Source of the DNA: Alkalidesulfovibrio alkalitolerans DSM 16529
GTDB taxonomy: Bacteria > Desulfobacterota > Desulfovibrionia > Desulfovibrionales > Desulfovibrionaceae
Assembly: GCF_000422245.1 (NCBI RefSeq)
Contig: NZ_ATHI01000010.1
Span: 1-47,987 of the forward strand
Direction of reading: 5' to 3'
DNA length: 47,987 nt
The translations under genes and the position numbers were made by a program. This document shows, in pieces, positions 1 through 8,919 of the stretch. How positions within the stretch are numbered: position 1 is the first letter of the stretch; each line of letters starts with the position of its first letter. The notes below the pieces were generated by a model. That model had not been told where the DNA came from. It made no database searches and was given only the letters and a program-made list of their open reading frames with translations.

Positions 1-28
1 GTCACAACACTTCTGCGATGAGGTCGCC

Positions 29-1156
29 ATGCCCAATCCATTTCGTCTGGAAACCATACGACCGGGGCAGCCCTTCTGCGACAGGGAGGAAGAAACGCGC
101 GTACTGCTCGCCCATGCCCGCGACTTCCGCAATGTGGTGCTCTCGTCGCCGCGGCGTTACGGCAAAACGTCCCTGGCGCTGCGTGTTCAAAGCCAATTGG
201 AGAGCGAGGGATGGGCCTGCCTGCACGCCGATTTCTTTGGCGTGGATTCCATGGAAGACGTCGCCCGCAGGATCGGCCGGGCGCTGCTCAAGGCGCTGGA
301 CCGCCGTGAAACGCTTCTGGGCAAGGGCAGGCGGCTGCTCAAGGGGTTGAAGGCTTTTCGTCCTGCATTCCACCCCCGCGAAGACGGCGGCATCACACTG
401 ACCGTGGAACGGGTCAGCGAATCGGGTGACCCCGTCAGACTCCTGGAAAACGTTCTGGAGGATCTCGCCGAGGTGGTGGGGCGAAAGGAATTCTCCCTGC
501 ACGTCACCTTCGACGAGTTCCAGGAAGTCACGCGACTCAAGGAGTCCGGGCAGATCGAGGGCATAATCCGGACCTGCATCCAGGGGCAGGACGCGAGTTA
601 TCTTTTTCTCGGAAGCAGGCGCGGTGTGCTGCGGGCGATCTTCAACGAACGCAAGCGGCCGCTATTCCAATCCGCCATTCACATGCAGCTTGACCCCTTG
701 CCGTACGCGGATGTCGTGCCGTTCGTCGAAAACCTTTTCAAACAGGAAGGCAAAAGCATCACGACCGAGGGGGCAAAGGCTGTTCACGCGCTGGTCGAGG
801 GATATCCCTATTATGTCCAGCGCTTGGCAGGGGAAGCCTTCGAGGCGGCTGAAGGCCCCGTTTCGCGAGAAGACGTGGTTCGCGCCCTTGCCCGCGTCGC
901 CCACGGCGAGCGTTACGGATTCCAGGCGGTCCTCTCCACGCTCACGCCAAGCCAGATCAAGGTTCTCCGGGCCTTGACGAAACATCCAACCTCGGAGCCC
1001 CAAAGCGCGGAATTCACCGCCTTATCCGGCACTCCGGCCTCTTCCGTCGGGTTCGCGATCAAGAAACTCGAATCCGAGGATCTGATCGAAAAGGATGCCA
1101 GAGGAGTCTGGCGTGTCGTCGATCCAGTCTTCCGCCTCTGGCTCAACGAACTCTGA
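29..1156 (+). CDS. AAA ATPase of the archaeal-ATPase / ATPase_2 type
   Basis: A 375-residue P-loop ATPase. The Walker A region reads SPRRYGKTS (about residues 40-48), the form with RR before the GKT that is usual in the stand-alone archaeal-type ATPase family. A Walker B stretch, HVTFDEFQ, lies near residue 160. A sensor-like LGSRRG follows near residue 195. The C-terminus (from about 300) looks like a winged helix followed by VVDPVFRLWL, also typical of the family. A GAGG precedes the ATG at a short distance. Members are often lone genes of unknown role, sometimes in mobile or defence regions. No partner gene is visible here, and it converges with the transglycosylase gene 27 bp away. The family call is firm; no function can be given. 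Confidence 0.85.
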   Translation: MPNPFRLETIRPGQPFCDREEETRVLLAHARDFRNVVLSSPRRYGKTSLALRVQSQLESEGWACLHADFFGVDSMEDVARRIGRALLKALDRRETLLGKGRRLLKGLKAFRPAFHPREDGGITLTVERVSESGDPVRLLENVLEDLAEVVGRKEFSLHVTFDEFQEVTRLKESGQIEGIIRTCIQGQDASYLFLGSRRGVLRAIFNERKRPLFQSAIHMQLDPLPYADVVPFVENLFKQEGKSITTEGAKAVHALVEGYPYYVQRLAGEAFEAAEGPVSREDVVRALARVAHGERYGFQAVLSTLTPSQIKVLRALTKHPTSEPQSAEFTALSGTPASSVGFAIKKLESEDLIEKDARGVWRVVDPVFRLWLNEL

Positions 1157-1183
1157 GAAAGATACGCGGCAAAGCCGGGATCA

Positions 1184-2377
1184 TCAGATGGCCCTGAACT
1201 CGCGGCGGGCCATGACAACCTTCCAGAGATAGCGGCGCGTTTCCGAGGCCGGATGGCGCTCGGTGAGATGGTCGTAGACCGCGTCCGGGGGCATGGCGTC
1301 GATGCGACGTAGCGCCTCGGCCCGGTCGGCGGCGAAGACCCGCTGCACGCTGCCAGGCCCCCCGTTGTAGGCCGCGATGGCGCAGTATTCTCGGCTGATG
1401 GGGTCGGCCGCGGGCAGGTAGCGGTTCTTGACCAGGTGCAGATAGGCCGAGCCGTAGCGGATGTTGAAGTCCGGATCGAAAAGCTCGTCGCCCGACGGAT
1501 GGCCCGGCCTGCCGTTGAGGAACTGGTAGACATCGCGCCCGGCCGTTGAGGGTACGACCTGCATCAGGCCCAGCGCCCCGGCGTGGGACACGGCAAAGGG
1601 GTTGAAATCCGACTCCACGCGCATGATGGCCAGCACCAGGGTCGGGTCCAGGCCGAAGGCCTCGGCGTGCTTGCGTGCCAGGGGCAGATACTGCCGGGCG
1701 CGAGCCTCCAGGTGGCCGGGCACCATGTCCACACGCACGGAACGCACGGTCAGGGCCTTGCCGTCGCGCGTCACCGAGCGCGTCTGCAGGCGGCGCTGCA
1801 CCAGCCAGTCCGCGAAGCGCCCGGCCCGCCATTCCCAGCGGATGTCCTCGCCCTCGTGGTCCTTGACCAGGCCGTAAAGGTACGGCTCGGCCCCAAGCTG
1901 CACGCTGCTGTCGGTGAAGAGGTCCACGGCCCTTGGGTCGCGCGGGGTGAGCAAAGTCACGACCACGGCCTCGCGTAGCGCCTCCATGGGCCTGTCCTGA
2001 TCCACGGTCTCCACCACCACGGTGCCCGCCTCGAAATCGACGATGCAACGGCTCTGATAGTTGTCCAGATATTTTACGTACTTCTTTGGACCGGGCAGCT
2101 CGGCCTCGCCCTTGCCCCAGCGTTCCTCGGCTCTGTCTTCGAGCCTTTCGAAGAGCTTCTGCAGAGCTGTGGCAAAGGCCTTGAGGTCACGTTCGAGCAC
2201 CTGGGGGTTGGCGGCGTAGTCCACGGCGCGACGGCCGAGCACCTGGCTCACGGTGGTCGAAGACGGGCTCCTGGCGATGGTCACGGCGTCGGACACCGTG
2301 CGGCTCGTGCAGGCCGTGAGCAGCAGCGGGGCGGCGCCAAGGGCGCACAAGAGGGCAAAGAGGGCAAAGCGTCGCAT
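1184..2377 (-). CDS. mltC: Membrane-bound lytic murein transglycosylase, MltC-like
   Basis: A 397-residue lipoprotein predicted to cleave the glycan strands of peptidoglycan from the outer membrane. The chosen ATG at 2377 gives a hydrophobic signal sequence with a lipobox, LLLTAC; the open frame continues upstream but without that signal. The middle (about 120-240) resembles the MltC N-terminal domain (RCIVDFEAGTVVVET). The C-terminal SLT domain has the catalytic Glu in RVESDFNP, then GALGLMQV and AAYNGGPGSV. It diverges from the MarC gene, so their promoters lie within 2378-2501. MltC-like is the best fit; a general SLT-family annotation is certain. Confidence 0.88.
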   Translation of the reverse strand: MRRFALFALLCALGAAPLLLTACTSRTVSDAVTIARSPSSTTVSQVLGRRAVDYAANPQVLERDLKAFATALQKLFERLEDRAEERWGKGEAELPGPKKYVKYLDNYQSRCIVDFEAGTVVVETVDQDRPMEALREAVVVTLLTPRDPRAVDLFTDSSVQLGAEPYLYGLVKDHEGEDIRWEWRAGRFADWLVQRRLQTRSVTRDGKALTVRSVRVDMVPGHLEARARQYLPLARKHAEAFGLDPTLVLAIMRVESDFNPFAVSHAGALGLMQVVPSTAGRDVYQFLNGRPGHPSGDELFDPDFNIRYGSAYLHLVKNRYLPAADPISREYCAIAAYNGGPGSVQRVFAADRAEALRRIDAMPPDAVYDHLTERHPASETRRYLWKVVMARREFRAI

Positions 2378-2501
2378 GGGCCTTTGCAATCTGCCCCAAA
2401 AGGGCCTATTTGCCAAGTCACCCGGCGCGCCGCACCGACCCGGAGCACGAAACCGTGCGCCCCTGCCGTTCCGGGCAAAGATCAATCCATCCGGAGCCTT
2501 C

Positions 2502-3083
2502 ATGGAATCGTGGTTCGCCAATTTTCTGCTCGCCTTCATCCCCCTCTTCGTGGCCATCGACCCCATCGGCATGGCCGGGCTGTTCATCGGCCTCACCGAG
2601 GGAATCGACAACAGCCTGCGAGCGCGCATCGCGCGTCAGGCCGCCATCACGGCGCTCGTGGTCACGCTCGGCTTCATGGCGCTTGGGGCCTTCATCTTCA
2701 AGGCCATCGGCATCACCATCTCGGATTTCCAGGTCGCGGGCGGACTCATCCTGCTCATCGTCAGCACCCGCGCCCTGCTCGACCAGGAGCGCAAGGCCGT
2801 GCCGCTGCACGAGGACTTCGGCGTGGTGCCGCTGGGCCTGCCCCTGATCGCGGGTCCGGCCTCGCTCTCGGCCGTGCTGGTGCTGAAGGACACGGCCGGG
2901 CTCGGACCGACCATCGCGGCCATCGTCCTGAACATGTGGCTGACCTACCTGTGCATGCGCCACGTGCGCGCCGTGGTCCGGGTGCTGGGCAAGCGCGGCA
3001 TCCGCGCGGTCTCCAAGCTCATCGCCCTGCTCCTGGTGGCCTTCGCGGTGCACATGATCCGCGTCGGCGTGCAGACCATGTAG
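2502..3083 (+). CDS. MarC family integral membrane protein
   Basis: A 193-residue polytopic membrane protein with about six hydrophobic segments. The N-terminus (FIPLFVAIDPIGMAGLF) carries the DP-x-G signature of the MarC/UPF0056 family, and GLPLIAGPASLSAVLVL in the middle matches the second conserved block. Despite the name, MarC is not established as a multiple-antibiotic-resistance factor, and its substrate is unknown. The ATG at 2502 is chosen because it begins directly before the first membrane segment; the frame is open upstream to 2253, but that part overlaps the divergent transglycosylase gene and has no family likeness. Confidence 0.85.
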   Translation: MESWFANFLLAFIPLFVAIDPIGMAGLFIGLTEGIDNSLRARIARQAAITALVVTLGFMALGAFIFKAIGITISDFQVAGGLILLIVSTRALLDQERKAVPLHEDFGVVPLGLPLIAGPASLSAVLVLKDTAGLGPTIAAIVLNMWLTYLCMRHVRAVVRVLGKRGIRAVSKLIALLLVAFAVHMIRVGVQTM

Positions 3084-3185
3084 CAGGCCGTCCAGTGGGC
3101 GCCTTGCCTGCGCGGTTTCTCGACCATCTCGCAAGAGCCCGCGCAAGGGCCCGCGGGCCGGGCCGGGAACGCGATTCCGCCGTTT

Positions 3186-3214
3186 TTGACAAGCCCCTGC
3201 AAATCGCCTAAGGA
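3186..3214 (+). promoter_or_regulatory. Possible sigma-70 promoter upstream of hisS
   Basis: A perfect TTGACA at 3186-3191 is followed after 17 bases by TAAGGA, a poor -10 match. It lies about 30 bases before the hisS start codon, which has its own GGGAG ribosome site. The -35 match and position favour a promoter; the -10 is weak. Confidence 0.35.
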
Positions 3215-3241
3215 CAGGCGGTTCAGCACCCGGGAGCGCAC

Positions 3242-4486
3242 ATGTCCAAAATCCAGAAAATAAAAGGCTTCGCAGACCTCTTCACGGCCGAGGCCGGCAA
3301 ATACACGTTCCTCGAAAACACCGCCCGCGCGGTCTTCTCGCGCTACGGCTACGGTGAGCTGCGCACGCCCGTGGTCGAGTTCACCGAGTTGTTCGCCAAG
3401 GGCATCGGCCAGGACACCGACGTGGTGGGCAAGGAGATGTACACCTTCGCCGACCGCAAGGGCCGCTCCCTGACGCTTCGGCCCGAGGCCACGGCCGGGG
3501 TCGTGCGCGCCTTCGTCGAGTCCGGGACATACCAGCCCGGCGGGGTCCACAAATACTTCACCTTCGGCCCCATGTTCCGCTACGAACGGCCGCAAAAGGG
3601 CCGCATGCGCCAGTTCCACCAGATCAACGTGGAATGCTTCGGCTCGGCCTCGCCCTATACGGACGCCGAAGTGCTGCTCATGCTGCACGACTATCTCTCG
3701 GCCGTGGGCCTGACTAGGCTCTCCTTCGAGATCAACACCCTGGGCTGCCCCGAGTGCCGCCCCTCCTACCGGGGCTTTCTGACGAACTATTTCGAGTCGC
3801 TCTCGGCCGACACCCTGTGCGAGGACTGCCGCCGCCGCATGGCCACCAACCCCCTGCGCGTGCTGGACTGCAAGGTGCCCGGCTGCCGCGAGGCCACGCA
3901 AGGCGCGCCGAGCGTGCAGGACCACTGCTGCCCCACCTGCCGCGAGAATTTCGACGTGGTGCGCGAGGCGCTCTCGGCCTCGGGTCTGGCCTTCACGGTC
4001 AACCCCCGGCTGGTGCGCGGCCTGGACTACTACCAGGGCACGACCTTCGAGGTCGTCTCCGGCGACATCGGCTCGCAGTCCTCGGTGGCGGGCGGCGGCC
4101 GCTACGACGGGCTTGTGAAGACACTTGGCGGTCCGGACGTGCCCGGCGTGGGCTTTGCCTGCGGCATGGAGCGCCTGGCCCTGCTCTTGCCCGAACAGCC
4201 TGCGCCCGCGCCCGACTTCCACATCGCGGTGCTCGACCCGTCCGGGCTCTCGGCGGCCCTGCTCATGGCCCGACGGCTTCGCGCGCGCGGCCTCTCGGGC
4301 CAGACGGCCTTCGAGGCGGGCAGCATGAAGAGCCAGCTTCGCGCAGCCAACCGCGTCGGCGCTCGCTTGTGCCTGATCCTTGGCGGCGATGAGATTTCGA
4401 GCGGCACGGTCGTGGTCAAGAATCTGGCCACGGGCGAGCAGACCACGGTTTCGCAGGACAGCGTGGAGAACGCGATCCTGCCGTAA
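3242..4486 (+). CDS. hisS: Histidyl-tRNA synthetase
   Basis: A 414-residue class II synthetase that charges tRNA-His. Motif 2 appears as FRYERPQKGRMRQFHQINVE (about 112-131). The histidine-binding signature is RGLDYYQGTTFEV and motif 3 is GVGFACGMERL. An insertion at about 160-235 carries paired cysteines (GCPEC, CEDC, CKVPGC, CCPTC) that could bind a metal, as in several bacterial HisRS. The C-terminal anticodon-binding domain is present. It heads a run of translation genes: aspS follows after 124 bases, then def, fmt, DUF116 and rsmB. Confidence 0.97.
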   Translation: MSKIQKIKGFADLFTAEAGKYTFLENTARAVFSRYGYGELRTPVVEFTELFAKGIGQDTDVVGKEMYTFADRKGRSLTLRPEATAGVVRAFVESGTYQPGGVHKYFTFGPMFRYERPQKGRMRQFHQINVECFGSASPYTDAEVLLMLHDYLSAVGLTRLSFEINTLGCPECRPSYRGFLTNYFESLSADTLCEDCRRRMATNPLRVLDCKVPGCREATQGAPSVQDHCCPTCRENFDVVREALSASGLAFTVNPRLVRGLDYYQGTTFEVVSGDIGSQSSVAGGGRYDGLVKTLGGPDVPGVGFACGMERLALLLPEQPAPAPDFHIAVLDPSGLSAALLMARRLRARGLSGQTAFEAGSMKSQLRAANRVGARLCLILGGDEISSGTVVVKNLATGEQTTVSQDSVENAILP

Positions 4487-4536
4487 TTCACCAACCCGCC
4501 CTTCCCTTTGCAGCCAAATGTCTTGGATGCAGGGGC

Positions 4537-4582
4537 GGGGTTTTCCGGGAGAGGGGACGTGACATCCGGAAACGGTACCCCC
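4537..4582 (+). promoter_or_regulatory. Stem-loop in the hisS-aspS leader
   Basis: TTTCCGG (4542-4548) pairs with CCGGAAA (4566-4572) across a 17-base loop, and flanking GGGG (4537-4540) can pair with CCCC (4578-4581). It sits inside the 124-base gap before aspS and is not followed by a T-run, so it is not an ordinary terminator. A regulatory role is only a guess. Confidence 0.3.
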
Positions 4583-4610
4583 TCGCCACGGCAACGGAGC
4601 CGAAGACAGA

Positions 4611-6416
4611 ATGGAACACGCGCGCACTATCGACGACCTGGGCGGCTGGCGCCGCACACACGGCAACAACGAACTGACGGCCGCCAACATCGGGCAGGAA
4701 GTCTGCCTGATGGGATTCGTGCAATACCGCCGCGACCACGGCGGGCTGATATTCATCGACCTGCGCGACCGCGACGGCCTGACGCAGCTCGTCTTCGACC
4801 CGGCCGTGGACGAGAAGGCCCACGCGCGCGCGCACGCCCTGCGCTCGGAATACGTGCTTGCCTGCAAGGGCACGGTGCGGCCACGGCCCGCAGGCATGGC
4901 CAACCCCAACCTGCGCACCGGTGAGATCGAGGTCGAGATCACGGCGCTCAAGCTCCTGAACGTGGCCCAGACGCCGCCCTTCGAGATCGAGGACCGCATC
5001 GAGGCGGGCGAGCAGATGCGCCTGAAGTACCGCTATCTCGACCTGCGGCGGCCCAAGCTGGCCCGCAACTTCGTGCTGCGGCACAAGGCCGCGCAGAGCG
5101 TGCGCCGCTACCTCGACGGCCTGCGCTTCCTGGAGATCGAGACGCCCATCCTGACCAAATCCACGCCCGAAGGCGCGCGCGACTTCCTGGTGCCCAGCCG
5201 CCTGAACGCTGGGCAATTCTACGCCCTGCCCCAGTCGCCGCAACTCTTCAAGCAGCTCCTCATGGTCTCGGGCCTGGACCGCTACTACCAGATCGTCAAA
5301 TGCTTCCGGGACGAGGATTTGCGCGCCGACCGCCAGCCCGAGTTCACCCAGATCGACATCGAGATGAGCTTCGCGGACGAGGCCCTGGTCATGGACATGG
5401 CCGAGGGCATGATCCGCACGCTCTTCGCCGAGGTTCTGGGCGCGGCCCTTCCCGACCCCTTCCCGCGCATGACCTATGCCGAGGCGATCCGCGACTACGG
5501 CCTGGACAAGCCCGACGTGCGCTTCGGCCTCAAGCTAGTCGAATGCTCTGACATCTTCGCGGATTCCGGATTCAAGGTCTTCGCCAAGTCCGAGCTCGTG
5601 AAGTGCATGAAGATCGAGGGCGGCGAAGCCCTGACGCGCAAGGAGATCGACGAGCTGACCGAGTTCGTGAAGATCTACGGCGCGCAAGGGCTGGCCTGGA
5701 TCAAGGTCAAGGAAGGCGAGTGGCAGTCGCCCATCGTCAAGTTCTTCTCCGAGGCCGAGAAGGCCGCCCTGGGCGAGCGCATGGACGTGAAGCCCGGCGA
5801 CATCCTCTTCTTCCAGGCGGGTCCGGCCGAGATGGTCAACACCGCGCTGGGCAACCTGCGCAACCGCATGGGCGAGCGCATGGGACTCATTCCCGAGAAC
5901 ACTTTCGCGCCGCTTTGGGTCACGGATTTCCCGCTCCTGGAGTGGGACGCGGACGAGAAGCGCTGGGCCGCCAAGCACCACCCCTTCACGGCCGTGCAGC
6001 CCGGCCACGAGGATCTGCTCGACAGCGAGCCGGGCAAGGTCCTCTCGCGCGCCTACGACATGGTCATCAACGGCTACGAGGTCGGCGGCGGCTCCATACG
6101 CATCCACAACATGGAAGCGCAGCTCAAGATGCTCGCGGCGCTCGGCATCGACGACGCGACCGCCAAGTCCCAGTTCGGCTTCCTGCTCGACGCGCTGCAA
6201 TTCGGCGCGCCACCGCACGGGGGGATTGCCTTCGGCCTGGACAGGCTTATCATGCTCATGACCGGCTCGGCCTCGATCCGCGACGTCATCGCTTTCCCCA
6301 AGACGCAGAAGGGATCGTGCCTGATGACGGATTCGCCCTCCGAGGTCTCCTCGCGGCAGCTTCGCGACCTGCACGTCAAGCTGCGCGAGCGTCCCACGGA
6401 CCCAAAGCCCTCGTAA
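4611..6416 (+). CDS. aspS: Aspartyl-tRNA synthetase, bacterial type
   Basis: A 601-residue class II synthetase of the usual bacterial length. The OB-fold anticodon domain is at the N-terminus ([19 protein letters not shown]). Motif 1 follows [14 protein letters not shown], motif 2 is [20 protein letters not shown], and motif 3 is [14 protein letters not shown]. The bacterial GAD insertion fills about residues 290-420. Whether it charges only tRNA-Asp or also tRNA-Asn cannot be read here; no gatCAB or asnS is in the window. The stop is seven bases before def, so the genes are probably co-transcribed. Confidence 0.97.
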   Translation: MEHARTIDDLGGWRRTHGNNELTAANIGQEVCLMGFVQYRRDHGGLIFIDLRDRDGLTQLVFDPAVDEKAHARAHALRSEYVLACKGTVRPRPAGMANPNLRTGEIEVEITALKLLNVAQTPPFEIEDRIEAGEQMRLKYRYLDLRRPKLARNFVLRHKAAQSVRRYLDGLRFLEIETPILTKSTPEGARDFLVPSRLNAGQFYALPQSPQLFKQLLMVSGLDRYYQIVKCFRDEDLRADRQPEFTQIDIEMSFADEALVMDMAEGMIRTLFAEVLGAALPDPFPRMTYAEAIRDYGLDKPDVRFGLKLVECSDIFADSGFKVFAKSELVKCMKIEGGEALTRKEIDELTEFVKIYGAQGLAWIKVKEGEWQSPIVKFFSEAEKAALGERMDVKPGDILFFQAGPAEMVNTALGNLRNRMGERMGLIPENTFAPLWVTDFPLLEWDADEKRWAAKHHPFTAVQPGHEDLLDSEPGKVLSRAYDMVINGYEVGGGSIRIHNMEAQLKMLAALGIDDATAKSQFGFLLDALQFGAPPHGGIAFGLDRLIMLMTGSASIRDVIAFPKTQKGSCLMTDSPSEVSSRQLRDLHVKLRERPTDPKPS

Positions 6417-6423
6417 GGACGGC

Positions 6424-6936
6424 ATGAAGCGAGAGATCAAGAAATATCCCGATCCCGTGCTCAAGGAAAAGGCGCGGCCCATCGAGGCGATCACGCCCGA
6501 GGTGCGCGCCCTAGCCGAGGACATGCTGGAAACCATGTACGAGAGCGAGGGGATCGGCTTGGCCGCGCCGCAGGTGGGCGAATCCGTGCGCCTCATCGTG
6601 GTGGACGTGACCGGCCCCGAGGTGCGCGCCGAGCCGCGCGTCATCGTCAATCCCGAGATCGTCTGCTCCGAAGGGGAAATCACGTCGGACGAAGGCTGCC
6701 TCTCGGTCACGGCCATGCGATCCGAGGTCTGCCGATCCGCGACCTGCACGGTCAAGGGCCTGGACCTCGATGGCAATCCAGTGGAAATTGCGGCCGATGG
6801 CGTGCTCTCCGTGTGCCTGCAACACGAGATCGACCACCTCGACGGCGTGCTCTTCATCGACCGGATATCGCGCCTCAAGCGCACCCTCTACGACGCCAAG
6901 GTGAAGAAATGGCAGCGACAGGGCAAAAAAGCCTGA
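6424..6936 (+). CDS. def: Peptide deformylase
   Basis: A 170-residue metalloenzyme that removes the formyl group from the starting methionine of new proteins. All three family motifs are present: GIGLAAPQVG (motif 1), EGCLS with the metal-binding Cys (motif 2), and QHEIDHLDG with the two metal-binding His and the catalytic Glu (motif 3). Its last 28 bases overlap fmt, which makes the formyl-Met-tRNA whose formyl group this enzyme later removes, so the two are probably translationally coupled. Confidence 0.97.
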   Translation: MKREIKKYPDPVLKEKARPIEAITPEVRALAEDMLETMYESEGIGLAAPQVGESVRLIVVDVTGPEVRAEPRVIVNPEIVCSEGEITSDEGCLSVTAMRSEVCRSATCTVKGLDLDGNPVEIAADGVLSVCLQHEIDHLDGVLFIDRISRLKRTLYDAKVKKWQRQGKKA

Positions 6937-7907
6937 AACTCGTCTTCATGGGTACGCCCGACTTCGCGGCAAGTGTGCTGCGTACGGTGCTCGCCTGGCC
7001 GCGCGGTACGGTCGCGGCCGTGTACACCCAGCCTGACCGCCCCTGCGGCCGGGGTCAGGTCTGCCGCCCTTCTCCCGTCAAGACGCTCGCCCTCGAACAC
7101 GGTCTGCCCGTGCTCCAGCCCGAGAATTTCAAACGCTCCGAGACCGTGGCCGACTTGGCAGCGCTCGCTCCCGACCTCCTCCTCGTCGCCGCCTACGGCC
7201 TCATTCTGCCCTGCAGCGTGCTGGACATTCCGAAATACGGAGCGTTCAACGTGCACGCCTCGCTTCTGCCCAAGTGGCGGGGCGCTGCCCCCATCCAGCG
7301 CTCCATCCTGAACGGCGACCCGGCCACGGGCATCACCATCATGCGCATGGCCGAAGGCCTGGACACGGGCGACATGCTGCTGCAGCGCGCGCTGGCCATC
7401 GGCATCGACGATACCGCCCAGACCCTGCACGACGAGTTGGCCGAAATGGGTGGCGAGATGCTCTGCGAGGTCATGGATAGGCTTCTGGCCGGAAAGCTTG
7501 TGGCCATTCCCCAGAACCACGACTTGGCCACCTATGCGCCCAAACTGCGCAGAGAGGAGGGCCGCATCGACTGGAGCGAGCCCGCCCTGGCCGTGCATCG
7601 CCGCATTCGCGCCATGACCCCCTGGCCCGGAGCATACTTCCACCTCGCCCTGCCCGGCCGCGAGCACCCCTTGCGCATCGCCCTCGCGCCCGGCCGCATC
7701 GGGCCCGAGAAACCTTCCTGGGCCGCGCCCGGAGACGTTATCGGAATCGAAGACTGCGCCCTGGCGATAGCCACTGCCGACCGCGTGTACCTCATCGACG
7801 CGATCACGCCCCAGGGTAAAAAGAGCATGGACGGTCGCGCCTTTGCCTGCGGCTACCTGGAGAACTGTCCCGAGGGTGCGGCCAAGGCCTGCGTCCTCGA
7901 CGAATAG
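6909..7907 (+). CDS. fmt: Methionyl-tRNA formyltransferase
   Basis: A 332-residue enzyme that formylates Met-tRNA for initiation. The N-terminal formyltransferase domain starts LKLVFMGTPDFAASVL and contains the signature HASLLPKWRGAAPIQ with the catalytic Asn/His region (FNVHAS), then GLDTGDML. The C-terminal OB domain includes RAMTPWPGAYF. The ATG at 6909 lies inside the 3' end of def; a later Met at 6948 would remove the first strand and is unlikely. Confidence 0.96.
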   Translation: MAATGQKSLKLVFMGTPDFAASVLRTVLAWPRGTVAAVYTQPDRPCGRGQVCRPSPVKTLALEHGLPVLQPENFKRSETVADLAALAPDLLLVAAYGLILPCSVLDIPKYGAFNVHASLLPKWRGAAPIQRSILNGDPATGITIMRMAEGLDTGDMLLQRALAIGIDDTAQTLHDELAEMGGEMLCEVMDRLLAGKLVAIPQNHDLATYAPKLRREEGRIDWSEPALAVHRRIRAMTPWPGAYFHLALPGREHPLRIALAPGRIGPEKPSWAAPGDVIGIEDCALAIATADRVYLIDAITPQGKKSMDGRAFACGYLENCPEGAAKACVLDE

Positions 7908-8018
7908 GATGACGCCCGCCCTGCCCCGTCCATGCCCGACCGGGACAACCCTGCCGAAGCGCTTCCAGACTTTTCAATCCCGGTCGAATTGTGCCATACT
8001 CGGCACGGGACCAACGAC

Positions 8019-8918
8019 ATGACACGTAACTCCGTCAACGCCGACCTGAACGACGCCATCGAGGGCCCGGTGCGCAAGCGCCTTTTCATCGGCCTTATCG
8101 CGGGCACGAGCACCATCGTCTGCCTGCTCCTGGCTCTTGTCTGGCTGGTGCCGACGGTCGGCTTCGAGGCCATCCACCCCGCCGCCGCCTGGGTCTTCGG
8201 CGCGCTCGTGCTCGCGGCCATGCTCCTCGTCGTCTGGGCCACGGTCGGCCTGGTGGTGAACATCATGACCGGCCGCACCCTGCCCTTTTTCCGGCGCATG
8301 CGCGGCCTCACGGTCAAGCTCTTTCTGCCGCTCATGACCCTGCTCGGCAAATTCCTCGGCTTTTCCAAGCAGCAGGTCCGCTCCTCGTTCATCAAGGTCA
8401 ACAACGAGCTCGTGGCGGGCGAAGCCAGCACCTACCCGGCCTCGCGCATCCTCCTGCTTATGCCGCACTGCCTGCAGCGTAGCGACTGCGCGCGCCGCCT
8501 GACCTACGACATCCGCAACTGCAAGCGCTGCGGCCGCTGCCCAATTGACGGCCTGCTCGCCATCTCCGACCACTACGGCATCGAACTGGCCATCGCCACG
8601 GGCGGCACCATCGCGCGACGCATCGTGGTCCAGAAGCGGCCCAAGCTGATCCTGGCCGTGGCCTGCGAACGCGACCTCGCCGAGGGCATCCAGGACACCT
8701 ACCCCCTGCCGGTCTACGGCGTGCTCAACGAGCGCCCGCACGGCCCCTGCCTGGACACCCTGGTCTCGCTCAAGCACCTTGACGAGGCCATACGCCGCTT
8801 CCTCGATCCCGCCGACATCGCGGCTGCGGACGCCAAAGCCCTTTCGATTCCGACGATTCCGGTGCACGAATCCCCTGCCTCCCCGGACGGCGACGCGCCC
8901 GTGCGCGCGTCGAACTGA
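8019..8918 (+). CDS. DUF116 family membrane-anchored cysteine-rich protein
   Basis: A 299-residue protein from the ATG at 8019, which has GGGA upstream; an in-frame ATG at 7932 would add 29 residues. Two hydrophobic segments (about 21-45 and 57-83) are followed by a cytoplasmic domain with five clustered cysteines: C151, C157, C168, C171 and C174 (NCKRCGRCPIDGL). That pattern and the later CERDLAEGIQD block fit DUF116. The cysteines could hold a metal or Fe-S centre, but no biochemical function is established to my knowledge. It lies between fmt and rsmB, stopping one base before the rsmB start, which points to a role linked to translation or to simple co-expression. Confidence 0.88.
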   Translation: MTRNSVNADLNDAIEGPVRKRLFIGLIAGTSTIVCLLLALVWLVPTVGFEAIHPAAAWVFGALVLAAMLLVVWATVGLVVNIMTGRTLPFFRRMRGLTVKLFLPLMTLLGKFLGFSKQQVRSSFIKVNNELVAGEASTYPASRILLLMPHCLQRSDCARRLTYDIRNCKRCGRCPIDGLLAISDHYGIELAIATGGTIARRIVVQKRPKLILAVACERDLAEGIQDTYPLPVYGVLNERPHGPCLDTLVSLKHLDEAIRRFLDPADIAAADAKALSIPTIPVHESPASPDGDAPVRASN

Positions 8919-8919
8919 C

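Noticed and set aside
2945-4999. A 684-codon open frame antisense to hisS and aspS
   Set aside because: It lies opposite two certain genes and has shadow-type composition.
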